Shown here: piece by piece, positions 41,224-50,609 of the stretch
Layout of the letters: each line of letters begins with the position of its first letter
Numbering within the stretch: position 1 is the stretch's first letter
From: Polychytrium aggregatum
Taxonomy: Eukaryota > Chytridiomycota > Chytridiomycetes > Polychytriales
NCBI RefSeq assembly: GCF_025602895.1
Contig: NW_026516217.1
Location: 806,001-870,000, forward strand
Direction: 5' to 3'
Length of the DNA stretch: 64,000 nucleotides
Notes under the pieces: generated by a model
The model's input: only the letters and a program-made list of their open reading frames with translations
What the model was told of the DNA's origin: nothing
Database searches by the model: none
Program-made: the position numbers and the translations under genes

Positions 41224-41532
41224 TGTAACGTCCACTACTGGGACGTTGGGGCAAGACGGGGAGGGAGGGGGTACAAGACAAGACAGGACGGGGCAGAACA
41301 GGGCGGTGCTAGGCTACTCTAGCGGACGGGTGAGCTCGGGGAGCACTTACGTTTATTCACGATAAAACCGAACTCCAGACAAACGGGGGGAACGGGGGCA
41401 ACCCGCAGGTATACCCTGCGGTGGCCTGCCTGCGGTGCGTGAAAACGCAAAGCGCAGCACAGGTCACGACCCACTGCGCCGCGCAGTACGCGCAGTACGC
41501 GCAGCACAGCGTCGGAGATACCATCTCCTACA
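41224..41532 (-). repeat. Gy1-a 5' LTR
   Basis: 309-bp intact LTR on the minus strand, followed on the plus strand by the CTTAG duplication (41533-41537). Confidence 0.95.
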
Positions 41533-41537
41533 CTTAG

Positions 41538-41974
41538 GATACTAAAAATACAAAGTGGCAAGACGAAGGCAAAAGACAGAGGCTGGTCGGAGGGCTATTT
41601 ATGCGAGCGCCAAGGATCGACGCTGCAGAGCGAGGGGGCAGGAGCGAAGCAGCGGCGGGGAGGGCGAAGCAGCGAGCGAAGCAGGTGGCGGCCGTGACTC
41701 GGGATCCGTGAGTCAGCGGGCGTCAGTGGCGGCGGCATGGCGGCGCCAAGGCGTCAGGCGGCGTCGAGGCGGCGTCGTGGGCGTAACCCGTGACCAACAG
41801 CAAGGGAGCGGGAACGGAACACAGGCAGCGCGCGTGCTGGCGGGAAGACAACAAGGCAGCACAGCGCGGGAAACAAACAAACAGAAGGAAGGGAAAGCAC
41901 TAAGACGGGCAAACAGAAAGGAAAGGGCAAAGGCAAAGGAAGGAAGAGGGCAAAGGCAGAGGGTGTTCATGACA
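41538..41974 (-). repeat. Gy2 3' LTR, main piece
   Basis: Continues 25053-25096 to give an LTR of about 481 bp. On the minus strand it starts TGTCATGAAC and contains a TATA-like GCATAAATAGCC near 41595. The adjoining internal sequence (GTAGAGATAG, minus strand) resembles the Gy4 purine tract. The pol stop codon TGA lies inside the first eight bases of this LTR. Confidence 0.65.
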
Positions 41975-42385
41975 CTATCTCTACAGGAGGGGGAGGTGGC
42001 GCAGTCTGTCCCGCAATGGTGCTCGCATGGTACGCGTCCAACATGCTAACATGAAACACAGGGTGGATGGACATCGAGTCTGGGAGTTCGAGTCGGTAGG
42101 TGACCGGATTGATCTGCTCGATGACTTTGAAGGGTCCAAGCTTCACGTGGTCGAGCTTGCTGCTGGGGCGTCGTGTCTTGATGTTTCTTCGCAACAGCCA
42201 CACCTTCTGGCCAACCTTGAAGGAGTGGTCCTGTCGGTGCTTGTTGGCGAACCGGCGCGCATCTTCCTGCGCTTGCTTCAGGGTTCGGTCGAGGAAGGTG
42301 TTGACATCTTGTAGTCGATCCAGGTGCGTCTTGACCGAGGGGAGGTTACTGTCGTCCCGGACGGGTAGCTCGAAGTCTCCTCTTG
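41967..42385 (-). pseudogene. Gy2 pol piece 4: integrase C-terminus
   Basis: Minus-strand frame from GDFELPVRDDSNLPSV through the KVGQKVWLLRRNI and HPVFHVSMLDAYH motifs of gypsy integrase C-termini, ending PPPPPVEIVS with a stop inside the LTR. It follows piece 3 in frame once the solo LTR is removed. There is no chromodomain after the PPPPP linker, unlike Gy1, Gy3 and Gy4. Confidence 0.85.
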
Positions 42386-42794
42386 TGTTATGAACGCGTA
42401 CCATGATTGGCGTTGTGGCGCAGCGCATTGTCATGGCACTCATGAGCATCCGGGACTGGCGACGGTCTAGAACCTTCCTGCACCATGCATTAGATTAGTT
42501 CATTCATTTACTTTATTTGATCACAGAGTGGCTTATCCTGTGGCTGAGCTCGATGACATGTTAGATTAGATGGTCGAGGTATAAATAGAGGAGCTCAGGG
42601 GCCAGAAGGAAATCACACCCAGTGAATTATCTTATCACCTTTCTGAATATAAGATCATCACTCTCTCGTACCTTGCCCTTGCTCCCTGCCCCTGCTCCTT
42701 GTTCTTGCCCTCGTTCCGATTCCCACGCCTTGTCTGCACCGTCAAGAACCCACTCGGTCTGCTGACACCTGTTTCCCACGCCTCGTTCCTGACA
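42386..42794 (+). mobile_element. Solo LTR of an unrelated element
   Basis: 409 bp beginning TGTTATGAACGCG and ending CGTTCCTGACA, flanked by the 5-bp direct repeat TCTTG (42381-42385 and 42795-42799). It contains GGTATAAATAGAGG near 42580, placing its promoter on the plus strand. No internal region is present, so it is the product of LTR-LTR recombination. It interrupts Gy2 integrase. Superfamily cannot be told from the LTR alone. Confidence 0.85.
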
Positions 42795-42799
42795 TCTTG

Positions 42800-43955
42800 G
42801 GTTGAAACCGTAGTTGCTGAAAAAGGGGCTCAACTGGGTACTACTGTTAGTAGCATTGTTGTGTGCAAACTCGGCGAGCGGCAGCAACTCAAACCAGTTG
42901 TCTTGCTGATAGGAAACGAAACACCGCAAGTACTGTTCGAGCGTTTGATTGGTCCGCTCGGTTTGCCCATCCGTTTGCGGATGGTACGCGGTCGACAATT
43001 TGAGCTTGATTCCCAGGGAAGTAGTAACCGCCTTCCAGAACGAGGAACGGAATTGCGGACCTCGATCCGACACGATGTCGGTTGGGAGACCATGGAGTCG
43101 GAACACATGATGCAGGAAGAGGTTAGCAGTACCTTGTGCGTCGATAGTTTCATTGCATGGGACAAAGTGCGCCTGTTTGGTGCGACGGCAAACGAAGACC
43201 AGGATCGAGTCGTGACCGTGTGAGGGGGGTAGTTTGACGATGAAATCCATCCCCACCGACGTCCATGGTGTCAGTGAAATGGGTAGTGGCTCGAGCAGTC
43301 CCAGTGGCTTGTGCCTTGCTGCCTTGTTGCGTTGACATGTTTCACACGCCTTGACATACTCCTTGACGTAGCGCCTCATCCCCGGCCAGTAAAAGTCCCT
43401 TTGGACGAGCTCCAATGTTCTGGCCTGGCCGGGGTGTCCTGCCGTTGGTGAGTCGTGTCGAGCCCGGAGTATCTCGAGCTTTCGATCGTCGCTCTCGACA
43501 AGTACTTGGTGTGAAAGCTTGGTCGTGAGGCTTCGCATCCAGCGTTCGTCCGGTAAGAGGGTGATCGTTGTCGGGTCGTTGTCGAAACCATCTCCCCCCT
43601 CCGGAGCGAGGTCCAGGCGCCTCGACAGTGCGTCTGCCACGGTGTTGAGGTGCCCGGGGGTGTAGGTGAGCTTGAAGTCGTACTCGGAAAGTAGTTCGGC
43701 CCATCGGGCGTGTCGTTGCTTGAGCGTGCGACGGGTGCGGAAGAAGGTGAGATTCTTGTGGTCGGACCTGACAGAGATGTCTCGAGCACCGACAAGGTAG
43801 TGACGCCAGAAACGGAAAGCCTCCACGATCGCTAGGAGCTCCTTGTCATGCACCGAGTAGTTGCGCTCGGCGTCATTGAGCTTCCTAGAGAAGAATGCGA
43901 CTGGGTGGTAAGCTGACGCGGTGTCGTGTGACATGGGCTGTGAAAGCACAGCACC
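42800..43955 (-). pseudogene. Gy2 pol piece 3: RNase H to integrase core
   Basis: Reads from GAVLSQPMSHDTAS (RNase H) through DALSRRLD, the integrase zinc finger (HDSPTAGHPG, CETCQRNK) and core residues in MDFIVKLPP, SDRGPQF and TDGQTERTN to NYGFNPR, where the solo LTR interrupts. Its upstream end is cut by Gy3, with GCACC duplicated at 43951-43955 and 49226-49230. The frame is open throughout. Confidence 0.92.
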
Positions 43956-44280
43956 TGTCACGGACGGGCAGGGCTGGAGAGGACGGAACGGCGGGCGAGG
44001 CTCGAGCGAAGGCAGGACGGAAGCGAGGCGACGGCAGGGCGGAAGCAGGACGGGATCGGGGGGACGGGGACTGGAGACGGTCGTTTATTTGGCGAACGAC
44101 GCAGGGCAAGGCGGAGAATACAGGTGATTCCTCTTGCTGGGCCTCTCGGGCGACGGGGATGGCGCCTTTATATAGTTTGGGCCCAGCAAGAGTCGGTGCG
44201 GGGAACCGGGTCGAGGTTCTCACGCTGCGTCGCTCAGTCTGCGTGCACGCGCTATGTGACGAACACGCCGGTTCGTCACA
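43956..44280 (-). repeat. Gy3 3' LTR
   Basis: 325 bp. On the minus strand it starts with the 26-bp palindrome TGTGACGAAC-6 nt-GTTCGTCACA, has CTATATAAAGG as TATA box and AATAAACG as poly(A) signal, and ends CCGTGACA. Confidence 0.94.
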
Positions 44281-47200
44281 TCACACCCTTCTCAACCCTT
44301 GCGCTTGCTTGTTGGGGGGAACTGGCTTCTCTGGGAAGCGCTGGTGGAACTCCTTGACAATCAGTGGTGCGTGGGCAAGATTCGAAGCGGGTTCCCAAGT
44401 GGCTTCGGTGATGTGATAGCCTCTCCAGGCGACCAAGTATTGGATTCCCCTCCCTTGCCTTCTCGAGTCCAGAATCTCTTCAACTTCGTATTCGAGTTGG
44501 TCTTCCACCTCGATTGGAGGTGGAGGAGGGATATCCCGGTTGGGGATCGTTGACTTGTGGTACGGCTCCAGGAGTGCGGTGTGGAACACCGGGTGCACTC
44601 GGAAGTGTGCTGGGAGGTCCAGCTCGAACGCTACCTCGTTCACCTTCCTCTTGATCTTGTAAGGGCCAATTCGCCTATAATCGAGCTTCTCCGACGGGCG
44701 TGTGGTCTTGATGTTGACCCGCCGGAGCCACACCTTGTCGCCCGGCGCATACGGCGGTGGTTCTGCCCGGTGATGGTCGGCAAATCGTTTGTGTCGTTCT
44801 TGCGCCTCTGTCAAGACCTTTGTCAGACGCTGACGAACATCTTCAAGGAGCTTTGCGTGCCCCTCCGCGGCGGGATTGACCGTTGCTTGTGGCTGGAGGA
44901 CTGAGAAACGAGGGTGCAAGCCATAATTAGCGTAGAATGGGGACACTCCTGTCGACTCGTGAGTTGCGTTGTTGTACGCAAACTCTGCAAGTGGCAGGAG
45001 TTCCAACCAGTCATCCTGCTGGTATGACACATAACAGCGGAGATACTGTTCCAGGATCTGGTTCACCCGCTCGGTTTGCCCGTTGGTCTGCGGGTGAAAC
45101 GCAGATGAGAGATTGACCGTGGCACCGAGCAGTTCCATGAGTCGCCTCCAGAAGCGGGAGACAAATTGTGGGCCCCGGTCGGACACGATCGTGTCTGGCA
45201 TCCCATGCAGTCGAGCAACCTCACGGATGAACAGCGAGGCGGCCTGTGGAGCAGTGGTTGTTTTGGTACATGGTACGAAGTGAGCCATCTTGGTCAGGCG
45301 ACACACGACGACCATGACCGAGTCCATTCCCTTTGCTGGCGGTAGGTCCGTTATGAAGTCGACTGATGTTGAGCCCCAAGGCCGATTTGGGACTGGGAGT
45401 GGTACCAGGAGGCCACTTGGAGGGTGTCTTGGAGTCTTGGCCCGTGCACACGTATCACATGTGCGCACGTAATCGGCAACATCACGCTTCATTCCGGGCC
45501 ATCTGTGGTCACGACTGAGCAGCTTGTACGTCTTGGAGATCCCGAAATGTCCTGCGAGCGGACTGTCGTGATACTGACGCAGTAACTCAAGCTGGCGTTC
45601 CGGGCTTGGGGGGTGGTGCTGGTCGTCCTGACTTGGGAGAGGGTCGGCATCTTCTGTACCATCCGGATGCGTATCGTCCAGGTCATTTGGGCAAGCGTGC
45701 GCATCCTCCTTGTCGAGGTCGCTCTCGTCGTCGTCGGCCTCGTCTTGATGGATGGCGCTGGCTAGGACTTGTTCGGGTCGTATGAGCGGCTGTTCGACCC
45801 GGGCGGAGCCTTCTCCCTCCTCAAAGCCATGCTCCGCCCTGCGAGACAAGGCGTCGGCCTTGGTGTGGAGCTTGCCAGGTCGGAAAGTAATGACAAAGTC
45901 AAAGTTTGCCAGGGTCATGGCCCATCGTGCTTGGCGTCCGTTGAGCGCCCGTGCGGTCATGAAATACTGCAGATTTCTGTGGTCGGTGTGGACCGTGACT
46001 CGATGTGCCGATCCGACCAGGAAGTGCCGCCATCTCTTGAATGCATCCACGATGGCGAGCAACTCCTTGTCATGCACATCGTAGCGACTCTCGTTGGGCA
46101 GCAGCTTTCGGGAGTGGAAGGCTACGGGGCGTAGCACATCCTCCCCGTCCGGCTGCGAGAGTACTGCTCCGATGGCAAAGTCGGACGCATCAGTCTCGAC
46201 CACAAATGGGGCATCCATCCTGGGATGTGCAAGGACGGGTGCGGACGTAAAGGCTTGTTTGAGTGAGTCGAATGCATGCTGTGCCTTGGGTGTCCACGCA
46301 AAGGGGATGTCCTTGCGAGTAAGTTCGTTGAGCGGGATTGCCACGGAGGAGTATGCGTTGATGAATTGTCGGTAGAAATTTGCAAATCCCAGGAACCGTT
46401 GCACTCCCTTGACCGAGTGGGGAGGCTTCCATTCGATAACAGACTGGACTTTGGCCGGGTCCATGCTGATACAGCCTGTAGATACGACATAACCAAGGAA
46501 TTCGACCTCTTGGCAATCGAAGAGACACTTTTCGAGCTTGCCGAAGAGCCCGTGGCTTCTGAGGCGAGAGAGGACTTCCCGGACGTGTTGATCGTGTGTC
46601 TCCTGTGATGGCGAGAACACCAAAATGTCATCCAAATAGACGACCACATAGGTGTCTAGGAGGTCACGGAACACATCGTTAAGGAAATGCTGAAACACGG
46701 CGGGTGCATTCGTGAGCCCAAAGGGCATCACTAAGTACTCGAAGAGGCCGAGCGGGGTGCGGAAGGCTGTTTTCCATTCGTCGCCTGCACGGATGCGTAC
46801 AAGGTTGTACGCACCGCGCAGGTCGATTTTCGAAAACACCTTTGCCCCGCTCAGGCGCTCGAGCAGTGCGGGAATCAGTGGAAGCGGATACCGGTTCCGA
46901 ACTGTGATCTTGTTCAGGCTTCTGTAGTCAACACACAAGCGCAGTGTGCCGTCTTTCTTCCGAACGAATAGGACAGGGGAAGCCGCGGGAGACTTGGACG
47001 GGCGAATGAATCCCTTCGCAAGATTCTCGTCCAAGTACTCCCGTAGTGCTTTCGTTTCTTCCACCGACAGATTGTAAATGGGACCGAAAGGGGGGGACTT
47101 GTCGGGGACGAGGTCGATGCTGCAATCGTATGGGCGGTGGTCGGGCAGTCGGTCTGCCTTTCCCTTACTGAACACATCGGCAAAGTCACCGTACTTCTCC

Positions 47201-48126
47201 GGCAATGTAGCTGGAGGATTGCTTCCTCCAGTTGGGTGAGAGGCGGCAACAACGATGGGAGCCGTCGGGATATCGACGGTCCCGGCCGCCCAGTCGACTG
47301 TGGGATTGTGCTGGTGAAGCCAAGGCAAGCCAAGCACAACTGGCGCGTGCGGGCTGGGCATGAGGTCGAGCACGAGGGGCTGCTCGTGGCCGCCGACCGC
47401 AATCGTCAGCGGCTCGGTCTCTTCGGTGATCGTGAGAAGGGCGTGTCCGTCGATGCCTTCCGCAGCCAGTGGCTTGTCTTTGGTGTGGATGGCAAGTCCC
47501 ACTTCCTTGGCAAACGTGGGATCGATCAAGCATGCGGAGCATCCGCTGTCGACCATGGCGAGCGTTGGGGCCACGAGGTCACCTTGTTGGAGCTGGATGG
47601 GGATAAGGAACAGCTTGGAGTCTTGGCGGCGTGCAATCATTGACAAAGCGGCAACCATATGCACGCAGTCGGGGTCGGGCGTGTCGCCACCACCATGCGG
47701 GGGGCATGTGGTGGGGGCGGTGTTGGCTGTGAGGGGCGTGCTGCCAGGTGGGGGAGCATGTGGGGGGACTGGGGCATGGGAAGTCTGCTTTGGGAAGTGG
47801 ATGGGCAGGTTGCTGGACTCGAGGATGGGTGGGTGCATGAGGTAACGGAGGTCCACCTTGGCCCGAGGGCAAGTGGTAGCGGCGGTGGTCGAGGTGTTTG
47901 AGAGCGGCGCATGCTCTTGGACGGGTCGAATGGTCTGGGGCTGGGGGGCGGCCTGGAAGAACGAGGCGGGGCTGGGTTGCGGGATGGGTACGGGTCGGGG
48001 AGTTAGGGCAGGTTGGGCCTTGGGATGGGCGGTAGCAATTGGTCTTTGAGGTTTGGAAAAGACTTTATTGCTGACATTGTCGGTCAGCGCCAGAGCAGCG
48101 GCCCTTAGAGGCTCTGGCGCATGTCG
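44281..48126 (-). CDS. Gy3 Pol: protease-RT-RNase H-integrase-chromodomain
   Basis: A 1281-aa Pol read in the minus-1 frame after Gag. A Pro-rich linker comes first, then aspartic protease AMVDSGCSACL, reverse transcriptase with [12 protein letters not shown], RNase H ETDASDFAIGAVL, integrase finger ([18 protein letters not shown]) and core residues (VDFITDLPP, SDRGPQFVS, TNGQTERVN). It ends in a chromodomain YEVEEILDSRRQGRGIQYLV...WEPASNL. The stop TGA abuts the LTR directly, so the last codons double as the polypurine region (AGAAGGGTGTGA). All motifs are intact; this copy may be autonomous. Confidence 0.95.
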   Translation of the reverse strand, partial: RHAPEPLRAAALALTDNVSNKVFSKPQRPIATAHPKAQPALTPRPVPIPQPSPASFFQAAPQPQTIRPVQEHAPLSNTSTTAATTCPRAKVDLRYLMHPPILESSNLPIHFPKQTSHAPVPPHAPPPGSTPLTANTAPTTCPPHGGGDTPDPDCVHMVAALSMIARRQDSKLFLIPIQLQQGDLVAPTLAMVDSGCSACLIDPTFAKEVGLAIHTKDKPLAAEGIDGHALLTITEETEPLTIAVGGHEQPLVLDLMPSPHAPVVLGLPWLHQHNPTVDWAAGTVDIPTAPIVVAASHPTGGSNPPATLPEKYGDFADVFSKGKADRLPDHRPYDCSIDLVPDKSPPFGPIYNLSVEETKALREYLDENLAKGFIRPSKSPAASPVLFVRKKDGTLRLCVDYRSLNKITVRNRYPLPLIPALLERLSGAKVFSKIDLRGAYNLVRIRAGDEWKTAFRTPLGLFEYLVMPFGLTNAPAVFQHFLNDVFRDLLDTYVVVYLDDILVFSPSQETHDQHVREVLSRLRSHGLFGKLEKCLFDCQEVEFLGYVVSTGCISMDPAKVQSVIEWKPPHSVKGVQRFLGFANFYRQFINAYSSVAIPLNELTRKDIPFAWTPKAQHAFDSLKQAFTSAPVLAHPRMDAPFVVETDASDFAIGAVLSQPDGEDVLRPVAFHSRKLLPNESRYDVHDKELLAIVDAFKRWRHFLVGSAHRVTVHTDHRNLQYFMTARALNGRQARWAMTLANFDFVITFRPGKLHTKADALSRRAEHGFEEGEGSARVEQPLIRPEQVLASAIHQDEADDDESDLDKEDAHACPNDLDDTHPDGTEDADPLPSQDDQHHPPSPERQLELLRQYHDSPLAGHFGISKTYKLLSRDHRWPGMKRDVADYVRTCDTCARAKTPRHPPSGLLVPLPVPNRPWGSTSVDFITDLPPAKGMDSVMVVVCRLTKMAHFVPCTKTTTAPQAASLFIREVARLHGMPDTIVSDRGPQFVSRFWRRLMELLGATVNLSSAFHPQTNGQTERVNQILEQYLRCYVSYQQDDWLELLPLAEFAYNNATHESTGVSPFYANYGLHPRFSVLQPQATVNPAAEGHAKLLEDVRQRLTKVLTEAQERHKRFADHHRAEPPPYAPGDKVWLRRVNIKTTRPSEKLDYRRIGPYKIKRKVNEVAFELDLPAHFRVHPVFHTALLEPYHKSTIPNRDIPPPPPIEVEDQLEYEVEEILDSRRQGRGIQYLVAWRGYHITEATWEPASNLAHAPLIVKEFHQRFPEKPVPPNKQAQGLRRV

Positions 48127-48132
48127 TTTCCC
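48088..48132 (-). promoter_or_regulatory. Gag-pol minus-1 frameshift signal, Gy3
   Basis: GGGAAAC (48126-48132) in phase as TCG GGA AAC, a 6-nt spacer, then a perfect 9-bp stem CGCCAGAGC/GCTCTGGCG (48111-48119 and 48088-48096). The gag stop TAA is in the loop. Confidence 0.8.
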
Positions 48133-48872
48133 GACTCGGTGTTGGTTCGGCGGTTGGGGCAGGCCTTGACAAAGTGTCCGGCCTCCCCGCAGTACAGGCA
48201 GAGATTATTGGCTCTGCGATGTCTGCGTTCGGCTTCGCGGGAGGCCGAACCGGAGCCGGGGACTTGAGCCACCAAGGGGTCGTCTTGGGCTTCCTTGAAT
48301 CCTGCGGGTGGAGGCAGCTCGAGGTTGGGACGGCGAGGGCGGCGGTCCTCCTCGAGACGGCGCTGGTAGATGCGGGCGTCGAGGCGAGTCGCCACTTCGA
48401 TGAGCTCTTCAAGCGTGGCAGGCAGCTCGCCTCGAATCGCGAGCATGTCTTTGACGTCGGTGTTGAGCCCGCGGTAAAACTGGGCGATCAGAGCCTGTTC
48501 GTCCCAGTGGATCTCCGCTTGGAGGAGCTGGAACTCAGAGGCGAAGATCGCAACAGACCGCTTGCCTTGGGTGAGGCGCATGATAGCGCCTTCAGACCGG
48601 ACGACGGAGTGCGGGTCGCCAAAACGAGCTTCGAGCTGGCGAACGAAGGTGGCAAAATCTTGGATGGCGGGGCTCTCCGTTGCAACGAGGCTGGCGAACC
48701 AGTCTGCGGGTGGTCCGGCGAGCAATGTGCCCACAAGGCCCACCCGGTGACGGTCCGTGGGGTAGCGGGCCTCGTGGATGGACAGGATGATCTTGACTTG
48801 GGTCAGGAAGGAACGGAAGCGACGACGGTTGCCGTCAAATGGGTCAGGGAGGCGGAGAGGAGCGTCGGCCAT
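48105..48872 (-). CDS. Gy3 Gag
   Basis: A 255-aa Gag from ATG 48872 (MADAPLRLPDPFDGNRR), chosen because it is the first ATG, only 28 nt past the LTR. The capsid region includes FRSFLTQVKIIL, DWFASLVATE and FYRGLNTDVKDML. The C-terminal CCHC knuckle is CLYCGEAGHFVKACP. It ends a few codons past the slippery site. It shares little sequence with Gy1 Gag, so Gy3 is a separate family. It forms the particle and packages RNA. Confidence 0.93.
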   Translation of the reverse strand: MADAPLRLPDPFDGNRRRFRSFLTQVKIILSIHEARYPTDRHRVGLVGTLLAGPPADWFASLVATESPAIQDFATFVRQLEARFGDPHSVVRSEGAIMRLTQGKRSVAIFASEFQLLQAEIHWDEQALIAQFYRGLNTDVKDMLAIRGELPATLEELIEVATRLDARIYQRRLEEDRRPRRPNLELPPPAGFKEAQDDPLVAQVPGSGSASREAERRHRRANNLCLYCGEAGHFVKACPNRRTNTESGNDMRQSL

Positions 48873-48900
48873 GGCAGGCAGGGTAAGAAGAGGAATCAAA

Positions 48901-49225
48901 TGTCACGGACGGGCAGGGCTGGAGAGGACGGAACGGCGGGCGAGGCTCGAGCGAAGGCAGGACGGAAGCGAGGCGACGGCAGGGCGGAAGCAGGACGGGA
49001 TCGGGGGGACGGGGACTGGAGACGGTCGTTTATTTGGCGAACGACGCAGGGCAAGGCGGAGAATACAGGTGATTCCTCTTGCTGGGCCTCTCGGGCGACG
49101 GGGATGGCGCCTTTATATAGTTTGGGCCCAGCAAGAGTCGGTGCGGGGAACCGGGTCGAGGTTCTCACGCTGCGTCGCTCAGTCTGCGTGCACGCGCTAT
49201 GTGACGAACACGCCGGTTCGTCACA
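48901..49225 (-). repeat. Gy3 5' LTR
   Basis: 325 bp, same as 43956-44280. On the minus strand the internal region begins TTTGATTCCTC with no TGG primer-binding site, followed on the other side by GCACC (49226-49230). Confidence 0.94.
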
Positions 49226-49230
49226 GCACC

Positions 49231-49334
49231 CAGCGCAAAGTCAGAAGCATCTGTCTCGAGCAGGAAAGGGAGGCTCGAGTCGACATGCTTGAGCACCGGA
49301 GCTGAGGTAACGGCATTCTTGAGAGCCGTGAAGG
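49231..49334 (-). pseudogene. Gy2 pol piece 2: start of RNase H
   Basis: About 35 codons, FTALKNAVTSAPVLKH to ETDASDFALGAV, stranded between Gy3 and Gy1-d. It joins piece 1 and piece 3 in frame after removing the inserts and one copy of each duplication. GAAGG at 49330-49334 is the Gy1-d duplication. Confidence 0.92.
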
Positions 49335-49643
49335 TGTAGGAGATGGTATCTCCGACGCTGTGCTGCGCGTACTGCGCGTACTGCGCGGCGCAGTGGGTCG
49401 TGACCTGTGCTGCGCTTTGCGTTTTCACGCACCGCAGGCAGGCCACCGCAGGGTATACCTGCGGGTTGCCCCCGTTCCCCCCGTTTGTCTGGAGTTCGGT
49501 TTTATCGTGAATAAACGTAAGTGCTCCCCGAGCTCACCCGTCCGCTAGAGTAGCCTAGCACCGCCCTGTTCTGCCCCGTCCTGTCTTGTCTTGTACCCCC
49601 TCCCTCCCCGTCTTGCCCCAACGTCCCAGTAGTGGACGTTACA
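49335..49643 (+). repeat. Gy1-d 5' LTR
   Basis: 309 bp, TGTAGGAG...GTTACA. Confidence 0.96.
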
Positions 49644-49655
49644 TGGTAGCATCGG
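49644..49655 (+). promoter_or_regulatory. Primer-binding site of Gy1-d
   Basis: TGGTAGCATCGG immediately after the 5' LTR. Confidence 0.7.
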
Positions 49656-49765
49656 AAATCCTCGTCTTGTTTTCGTCCTGTTTGTCCTCTTTCTAGATCC
49701 TCAAGCTGGATCCCGCCTCTCTTGCCGACCGACTCTCCTCTCTGTCCCTGGAGCCTGCCCCTGCC

Positions 49766-50587
49766 ATGAGCAACCCCCGCCCACTTCCGGAAGCCTTCCT
49801 CAAGACCTTCCGTGCCCCAGTGTTTACTGGGAAGAGCCGCTCCTCCTCGGTGGAGGACTGGCTGCAGCAACTCGAGGACTACCTCGATGCTGCCCAAGTC
49901 GCCCCCACCCACCACATCGTCGCCGCCAAGCTCTGCTTAAAGGACCAGGCGTACCGTTGGTACCGCCGCCAAGGGTTCGACGAGCAGAGCGAAGGTGTGT
50001 TTGACGACTTCAAGGACCGCCTCCGTCGCCGCTTCGGCAGCCCCAATGCTGAACTCATTGCCCGTGACAAGCTATACTCTCTCGTGCAGCGTGGTTCTGT
50101 GACCCGCTACATCGAGGAGTTTGAAGACCTCTCCTCCCAGATTGAGGAGCTGGGCTCTGCTGATGCGATGTACCTCTTCCAGAAGGGCCTCAAGCCCAAG
50201 ATCAGAGAGTACATCGCCAGCAACCCTGATGCCCGCAAGTCCCTGGACGTGATGATGGACGTTGCCGAGAACCTCGACAACGTCCAGTACCATGGCCGCC
50301 AGTTCTACCCGCAGCTGGCAGGCGGCCATCGGTCTCATCACGTCCCAGCCCGTCCGCCTCGCCCGGCCCCGCCCGCAAGACCCATGCCTGAGCCCATGGA
50401 CGTTGACGTCAACGCCATGGAGGCTCGTGGCCCTCCCCGCTCCCGGTTCCAGCAAGCTGCCACTGTCTCCCCCAAGGACAGACAGAAGCAGGAGGACCTC
50501 CGCCATGGTTCCTGCTTCTTCTGTCACCGACCGGGACACCAGGCCAAGGAGTGCCCCATGAAGTCGGGAAACGGCCGACCCTACTAG
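49766..50587 (+). CDS. Gy1-d Gag
   Basis: A 273-aa Gag with the same translation as the other three copies. The gag capsid region comes first, then a Pro-rich linker and the CCHC knuckle [17 protein letters not shown] 49766 is 122 nt after the LTR. It terminates at TAG inside the frameshift hairpin. With an intact LTR pair, primer site and pol, this copy is the best candidate for the active source of the Gy1 burst in this window. Confidence 0.95.
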   Translation: MSNPRPLPEAFLKTFRAPVFTGKSRSSSVEDWLQQLEDYLDAAQVAPTHHIVAAKLCLKDQAYRWYRRQGFDEQSEGVFDDFKDRLRRRFGSPNAELIARDKLYSLVQRGSVTRYIEEFEDLSSQIEELGSADAMYLFQKGLKPKIREYIASNPDARKSLDVMMDVAENLDNVQYHGRQFYPQLAGGHRSHHVPARPPRPAPPARPMPEPMDVDVNAMEARGPPRSRFQQAATVSPKDRQKQEDLRHGSCFFCHRPGHQAKECPMKSGNGRPY

Positions 50588-50609
50588 GTGGCTCTGGAGC
50601 CCTAGTAGG
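50566..50609 (+). promoter_or_regulatory. Gag-pol minus-1 frameshift signal, Gy1-d
   Basis: GGGAAAC 50566-50572, 7-nt spacer, stem CCTACTAG 50580-50587 with CTAGTAGG 50602-50609. Codon phase TCG GGA AAC was checked against the gag ATG. Confidence 0.8.

Larger units (their letters stand above)
25097..41532 (-). mobile_element. Gy1-a: Ty3/gypsy chromovirus, split by Gy1-b
   Basis: A full-length minus-strand element flanked by CTTAG (25092-25096 and 41533-41537). Its 3' LTR is cut into 25097-25146 and 36116-36374 by Gy1-b, with a GGGTA duplication at 25142-25146 and 36111-36115. The intact 5' LTR is 41224-41532. The internal region with gag and pol is unbroken (36375-41223). It lies in the 3' LTR of Gy2. 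Confidence 0.95.
43956..49225 (-). mobile_element. Gy3: complete Ty3/gypsy chromovirus
   Basis: A 5270-bp element with 325-bp LTRs at 43956-44280 and 48901-49225 that look identical by eye, flanked by GCACC. Intact gag and pol lie on the minus strand. It is inserted in the RNase H domain of Gy2 pol. Confidence 0.96.
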
